Shown: positions 13,259 to 17,259 of the stretch, piece by piece
Position numbering within the stretch: position 1 is the stretch's first letter
Layout: every line of letters begins with the position of its first letter
From: an uncultured Muribaculaceae bacterium
GTDB lineage: Bacteria > Bacteroidota > Bacteroidia > Bacteroidales > Muribaculaceae
Direction: 5' to 3'
Length of the DNA stretch: 17,259 nucleotides
Assembly: GCA_910586975.1 (NCBI GenBank)
Contig: CAJUKX010000043.1
Coordinates: forward strand, 1 to 17,259
The notes under the pieces: model-generated
Databases searched by the model: none
Told to the model about the DNA's origin: nothing
What the model saw: the letters and a program-made list of their open reading frames with translations, nothing else
Translations under genes and position numbers: made by a program

Positions 13259-15079
13259 ATGGACTATACACTATTAGACTTCTTAGGTCTTCTCGGAGCT
13301 GTAGGCTTGTTCCTGTACGGAATGAAAGTTATGAGCGAAGGCCTTCAGAAAGCCGCCGGCGACCGCCTGCGCAATATCCTCTCTGTAATGACCCGCAACC
13401 GCTTCACCGGCCTCATCACCGGTTGTGCGATTACTGCGCTTATACAAAGCTCCTCGGCCTCTACTGTGATGGTGGTGAGCTTCGTTAACGCCGGTCTTAT
13501 GACTCTTGCACAGTCAATGGCCGTGATATTCGGTGCCAATGTCGGTACTACGTTCACGGCATGGATCATAGCCTTGTTCGGCTTTAAAGTAGATGTGTCG
13601 GTGGCCGTGCTGCCGATGATTTGCATAGCTGTAGTATTGTTATTCTCAAATAAAAGCAAAGCCAAGAGTATAGGTGAATTCCTCATAGGCTTTGCTTTCT
13701 TGTTTATGGGTCTTAACATGATTTCGAGCTATGTGCCCGATCTTCAGTCAAATCCCGAGATGTTTGCGGCCCTGCGCAACTACGCATCCATGGGTCTCGG
13801 CTCCATATTCCTGTTCCTTTTAGTGGGTGTGGTAGTCACAGCCATCATACAAAGCTCGGCGGCTACATTTGCCATAGTACTTATAATGTGTACCAAGGGT
13901 TGGATTACATTTGACCTGGCTTGCGCCGTGGTGCTCGGTTCAAATATCGGTACCACCATCACCCCGCTGCTCGCCTCTATGAGCGGTAACGTGGCCGCCA
14001 AGCGCACAGCTATGGGTCACCTGCTGTTCAACCTGTTGGGTACAGTGTGGTGCATCTGTATCTTTGTGCCTTTCGCCGACTTCAACGCATGGCTCACCGA
14101 GAGAATAGGCCAGGGCAATCCCAACGACCTCTATATGTTCGTGACCGGTATAGAACAGACCCAGCCCGAAATCTACAACCATCTGTTTGACAATTCGCTG
14201 CCTGCCGGCCACGATGTCATACGACAGATAGGTATCATGCAGATGAGTGTGTCGTTTGGCCTTTCTATATTCCATACCACATTCAACATAGTGAACGTGC
14301 TCATAATGATATGGCTCACCAATGTATATGTGAAACTTGTTGAATGGCTCGTTCCCGGCAAGAAGCAGGACGACGAATTCACACTCAAGTTCATCTCGGG
14401 TGGTCTGCTCAACGCATCAGAACTCAATATCACCCAGGCCGAAAAAGAAATCAGTGTATTTGCCGAGCGAGTTTACCGCATGGTCGACATGGCTCAGAAG
14501 CTCATACACACCAAGGCCGAGAGCGAGGAATTCAACACCCTGTATTCGCGGCTTGAGAAATACGAGGACATATCAGACCGCATGGAACTGGAGATAGCCC
14601 GCTACCTCAACCGATGCGCCGAAGGACGTCTTTCTAACGAAGGTAAGGCACGTATCGCAGCCATGCTCGGTATTATCAGCGAAATCGAAAGCATAGCCGA
14701 CTGCTGCGCCGGCATTGGCAAGATTCTCAACCGCAAGATAGAGAGCCACGCCGAGTTCAACGAAGAGATATACAACAATATCGACACCATGTACCGCTAC
14801 ATACACGAAGCCATGGAACTGATGCTCGCCGAGCTCAAGGACCTGGAGAACGTGGCCGAGCGTCCGCTTGTAGCTTCATACAACAAGGAGCGCGAAATCA
14901 ACAACATGCGCAACTCGCTGCGCTCGCAGAACCTCAAGAACATCAACGACGGTGTATACCAGTATCAGGCCGGTATCTACTATATGGATATAATCTCCGA
15001 CCTCGAACGCACCGGCGACTATATCATCAATGTAGTAGACACCATCAAAGACAATTTCCGTCGTCACGTACGTGCCTGA
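13259..15079 (+). CDS. Na/Pi-cotransporter family membrane protein with PhoU-like tail
   Basis: The 606-residue inner-membrane protein belongs to the Na+/phosphate symporter family (NptA/YjbB type). Two inverted membrane repeats carry the substrate-site motifs QSSSAS (63-68) and QSSAAT (198-203). Each is followed by its partner loop: GANVGTT (92-98) and GSNIGTT (227-233). About eight to nine helices lie in residues 5-390. The cytoplasmic C-terminal part (about 410-600) is helical and PhoU-like (ERVYRMVDMAQKL, then DLERTGDYIINVVDTIKD). The start at 13259 follows the promoter box and removes a non-conserved 17-residue extension. Its 3' end overlaps the opposing 184-residue gene by 35 bases. Phosphate import or export cannot be told apart. 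Confidence 0.9.
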   Translation: MDYTLLDFLGLLGAVGLFLYGMKVMSEGLQKAAGDRLRNILSVMTRNRFTGLITGCAITALIQSSSASTVMVVSFVNAGLMTLAQSMAVIFGANVGTTFTAWIIALFGFKVDVSVAVLPMICIAVVLLFSNKSKAKSIGEFLIGFAFLFMGLNMISSYVPDLQSNPEMFAALRNYASMGLGSIFLFLLVGVVVTAIIQSSAATFAIVLIMCTKGWITFDLACAVVLGSNIGTTITPLLASMSGNVAAKRTAMGHLLFNLLGTVWCICIFVPFADFNAWLTERIGQGNPNDLYMFVTGIEQTQPEIYNHLFDNSLPAGHDVIRQIGIMQMSVSFGLSIFHTTFNIVNVLIMIWLTNVYVKLVEWLVPGKKQDDEFTLKFISGGLLNASELNITQAEKEISVFAERVYRMVDMAQKLIHTKAESEEFNTLYSRLEKYEDISDRMELEIARYLNRCAEGRLSNEGKARIAAMLGIISEIESIADCCAGIGKILNRKIESHAEFNEEIYNNIDTMYRYIHEAMELMLAELKDLENVAERPLVASYNKEREINNMRNSLRSQNLKNINDGVYQYQAGIYYMDIISDLERTGDYIINVVDTIKDNFRRHVRA

Positions 15080-15599
15080 GGCACTCGGGAATAGTAGATA
15101 AAAGGGCCTCGTCGAGGATGTAAAGCTCCTCGCCGGGGTCTGCTATTACTATAAAGTGTTCTACGGTGCCCTGTGCCGGTGCCACCATCACGCCCTGCGC
15201 ACCGTTATAGGCCAGCGGCTCGTGGCACCCCGGACGCGCAAATGCCGAGGCCATGCGACGCACCCTGTCCATCACATCTACGTATGGCTGTACCGGCACG
15301 GGATTTATCCACTCAGACATCTTTACCGACAGCGCACGGCGAGTGCCTTCGGGCAGGGTGATCAGCCCGAATAAGCCGCGCCTGCTCAGGTCGGCCTGGC
15401 GGGTGGCATCGGTTACGGGGCATAGCCGTGGATCGGCCGTATCAAGTATATTCAGGTACCATTGGCGCATAAGTTGGCACAGCCGGTGGTCTATGTCGAT
15501 GCCTTCCACACTGCTGACATTGCAATTACTGTTTACCGGATTAAGCCCCAGCGCATCGCGCCAGATGGCCAGCATTTCTGTTTTGGTGTATGTTTTCAT
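15045..15599 (-). CDS. Unknown 184-residue protein of the capsid-fold operon
   Basis: The soluble-looking protein starts MKTYTKTEMLAIWRDALGL. It has a basic, arginine-rich central part (about 60-125), no membrane segment and no motif I recognise. The C-terminal part (about 140-175, VEHFIVIADPGEELYILDEALL) is predicted beta then helix. It lies 74 bases downstream of the capsid-like gene on the same strand, the position where tailed phages place a head-completion or connector protein, so an accessory of the shell is one guess. Its last 35 bases run antisense through the end of the Na/Pi transporter gene. Codon use is GC-rich like the host genes. Confidence 0.75.
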   Translation of the reverse strand: MKTYTKTEMLAIWRDALGLNPVNSNCNVSSVEGIDIDHRLCQLMRQWYLNILDTADPRLCPVTDATRQADLSRRGLFGLITLPEGTRRALSVKMSEWINPVPVQPYVDVMDRVRRMASAFARPGCHEPLAYNGAQGVMVAPAQGTVEHFIVIADPGEELYILDEALLSTIPECLRHVRDDGNCL

Positions 15600-15619
15600 G
15601 ATTTTATAAATTTTCCCAA

Positions 15620-15661
15620 GCCGCCTTAGAAACTGTTATTAAATAAGCTCTAAATTGCGGC
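15620..15661 (-). terminator. Possible attenuating hairpin between capsid-like gene and next gene
   Basis: GCCGCCTTAGA (15620-15630) and TCTAAATTGCGGC (15649-15661) form about ten pairs with a bulge, 12 bases after the capsid-like gene's stop. There is no strong U-run, so partial termination or RNA processing fits better than a full stop. Confidence 0.3.
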
Positions 15662-15673
15662 ACGGGAGAATCC

Positions 15674-16918
15674 TTAATTATTTTTGTTCACAAGGCGCAG
15701 GTGGCACTTTGGATAGCGGAGAACGAGGCACGAGGCTTCGGTGAGAACCACGGCATCGGTGTTGCGCTGGCCCGAGGCACGCAGATCAAGCTTCTCGGCA
15801 TGGAAGGGGATATGCACATACTTCGAGATGTATGCCGGATCTATGATAAATCCGTCGTTCTTGTGGCCGCACTGGTCGAATATCTCGGAGGTGACGAGGT
15901 AGAGCTGCCCGAAGTTGGTGAAAATCTCGCGGGCCACTATACCCCACTTCACGTGAGGGTCGCGCATGTCTACCGACTTGTTGAAGTTGAGGTTTGACAG
16001 CGCTGTCACCAGTCCGGTGCCTGCAAGCAATATGCGCTTCTTGGAGCCGCCGTTGCCGGTGAATGCACGGGCGCATATTTCAACTATGGTCTCGTGGGTG
16101 AGGTTGTTGACGTCGTACTCAAAGGTCTCGGTAGCCTGGTTCCAGATGCCGCCGGTAAGGTACACGTCCTCGCCCTTGCGGGTATTGGTGAAGCTGGTGC
16201 GGGTGCCGAAAAGGAAGGACTTCTCCATGCCCAGGCGCATGTCGATCACAGCAGCCTCTTCCTGGTCGTTGAGGGTCCAAGCCACTTCTTTTGATGCCAG
16301 TTTCTGCAGGGTCGACTGCTCCACCTGCATCTTGAAAATCTGGCAGAAGTTGAATGCCTTGGTGGGCAGGGCCTGGAACTGTGCGGTCTGCACATCGAGC
16401 TCGGTGGCAGCGCGGCCCATGCGCACTACGGGAGTGCCTTTTGGAATGACCGCATCGGGTGCTTCGGCGGCGGGCAACACTATGATTTCGCCGGCCTCGC
16501 CGGTATCCATAACGTATGCCACCATATCGGCCTTGCCATCACGGTCTTTCACGCCCGGAAACAGGATGGTTTCCGATACATCGAAAATCGTGGGGTCTTC
16601 GACTGTGATTCTGAGCATGCGCGAGCCGTCGCCCTGTGGTATGGTGCTGTCTTCGGGGTCGCAGTCTGCGGCCAGGCGGCTCTCGGTCTTCTTGGTGTCG
16701 ACACTGTAGAAGTCAACCTTCATTGAATTGCAATGGCGGCTGCCGCCAAGGCGCGAAATCTGGTCGAGAGGGGTTGATGCCGGTCTGATGCGTGTGATAC
16801 GCCGGTCAATGGCCGAGGTGAGCAGGTCGGGTACTATCTCTTTGGTTGCCTCGGTGGTTAGCGGAGCTGCCGCTACGTGGGTGCCTCCGTCGGCACCGCT
16901 TGCTTTGGTGTAAGTCAT
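15674..16918 (-). CDS. Phage SU10-type (DUF5309-like) major capsid protein homologue, HK97 fold
   Basis: The 414-residue protein follows the family order. A short N-arm (1-50) and the start of the P domain come first. A beta insertion (about 100-165) ends GTPVVRMGRA. Then come NFCQIFKMQVEQS (190-202), a long spine helix leading to MEKSFLFGTRTSFTN (231-245) and TGGIWN, and the A-domain helix and strand KKRILLAGTGLVTALS (293-308). The last part is IVAREIFTNFGQLYLVTSEIFD (327-348) with a C-terminal strand. Such proteins self-assemble into icosahedral shells. No protease, portal or terminase is visible. It starts three bases after the small P/Q-rich gene. A prophage capsid or a domesticated, encapsulin-like shell are both possible. 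Confidence 0.72.
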   Translation of the reverse strand: MTYTKASGADGGTHVAAAPLTTEATKEIVPDLLTSAIDRRITRIRPASTPLDQISRLGGSRHCNSMKVDFYSVDTKKTESRLAADCDPEDSTIPQGDGSRMLRITVEDPTIFDVSETILFPGVKDRDGKADMVAYVMDTGEAGEIIVLPAAEAPDAVIPKGTPVVRMGRAATELDVQTAQFQALPTKAFNFCQIFKMQVEQSTLQKLASKEVAWTLNDQEEAAVIDMRLGMEKSFLFGTRTSFTNTRKGEDVYLTGGIWNQATETFEYDVNNLTHETIVEICARAFTGNGGSKKRILLAGTGLVTALSNLNFNKSVDMRDPHVKWGIVAREIFTNFGQLYLVTSEIFDQCGHKNDGFIIDPAYISKYVHIPFHAEKLDLRASGQRNTDAVVLTEASCLVLRYPKCHLRLVNKNN

Positions 16919-16921
16919 AGT

Positions 16922-17098
16922 TTAAAGAAAGAAAAAAGATGGTGATTGCTTGAATTGGCTGAGGAAAGTGTCGTTGGGGTCTTCTGTCTCGGGCTGTGCC
17001 TGAGCCTGACGGCGCGACTGATACATGGCTGTGTCTTCCTGCTGCTGTTCGGGGGCAGGGGCGGTGCCGGTGTCTACGGGGTTTTCTTCTTGCTGCAT
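16922..17098 (-). CDS. 58-residue P/Q/E-rich peptide ahead of the capsid-like gene
   Basis: From the ATG at 17098 the product is a short, probably disordered acidic chain rich in Gln, Glu, Pro and Ala. It ends with an amphipathic hydrophobic tail (NDTFLSQFKQSPSFFFL). The frame is open for 29 more codons upstream, but that would run through the promoter box at 17138. The stop is three bases from the capsid-like ATG. Small disordered proteins with a short conserved tail beside a shell gene can be scaffolds or shell-targeted cargo, but that is inference. The gene could also be a leader peptide. Confidence 0.6.
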   Translation of the reverse strand: MQQEENPVDTGTAPAPEQQQEDTAMYQSRRQAQAQPETEDPNDTFLSQFKQSPSFFFL

Positions 17099-17137
17099 AT
17101 TGTATAGGATTAAAAAAATGATGTTGCAAATGCACTG

Positions 17138-17145
17138 CAAAGTTA
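17138..17145 (-). promoter_or_regulatory. -7 box of the capsid-fold operon promoter
   Basis: TAACTTTG on the minus strand fits TAnnTTTG and lies 40 bases upstream of the ATG at 17098. No -33 TTTG is seen. Bases 17146-17259 show no gene I can support, so the operon seems to begin here. Confidence 0.45.
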
Positions 17146-17259
17146 TGGCCCCGACGGCCCTGCGGTTGAGAAATCGCGTAATCATTACCGTATTTCGTAA
17201 AAAGCGCCGTAATTGGCCTCAAGATTAATGCGAAACATATTCATTTTATCTTCAATACT

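Noticed and set aside
15674..17098. Intact prophage
   Set aside because: Only one recognisable structural gene is present, no integrase, attachment repeat or tail gene lies downstream, and the left neighbour is a full transporter gene. The right side is outside the window, so a remnant is not excluded.

Overview
The window looks like chromosomal DNA from an anaerobic Bacteroidales bacterium. A gut Muribaculaceae-type genome is the best guess, but this is inference. The reasons are a Bacteroidota gene set (Rex, a DivIC-type protein, XerD, PorU, a type IX secretion cargo, a two-QSS-motif Na/Pi-family transporter), a lack of Shine-Dalgarno-like leaders, and many TAnnTTTG -7 boxes, some with a TTTG -33 element 19 bases upstream.

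Layout. Bases 1-600 hold the first codons of a minus-strand gene running off the left edge, its promoter, and a repeat mosaic. Bases 601-3547 are a compact minus-strand operon: rex, a FAH-like protein, a DivIC-type division protein, a four-helix membrane protein, then xerD. Upstream of it on the same strand is porU (3600-7022), the type IX secretion signal peptidase. Bases 7047-7957 hold the porU promoter, a candidate small RNA and a second repeat mosaic with a large imperfect palindrome. Next come two AT-rich plus-strand genes (7958-9092) for related small membrane proteins of unknown function. The cut gene at the left edge is a third member of that family, with the same promoter module but facing the other way. 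Bases 9093-9594 are a third repeat mosaic that includes a decayed copy of the promoter. After it lie a secreted endonuclease I with a type IX sorting domain (9595-11976) and an SGNH hydrolase (12022-13122), both minus, divergent from a Na/Pi cotransporter (13259-15079, plus). The right end (15045-17098, minus) is a short operon of a 58-residue P/Q-rich peptide, a phage SU10-type (DUF5309-like) capsid protein, and a 184-residue unknown.

How the parts relate. PorU cuts the C-terminal sorting signal from type IX cargo, and the endonuclease encoded 2.5 kb away carries such a signal, so the window has both processor and substrate. The rex-xerD operon couples redox control and cell division genes in one transcript.

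Two parts may be new systems. The first is the multi-copy membrane-protein cassette, whose promoter and palindromic repeats recur only beside its own copies. The second is the capsid-fold operon, which has its own promoter and ends directly against a housekeeping transporter, which is unusual for an intact prophage.
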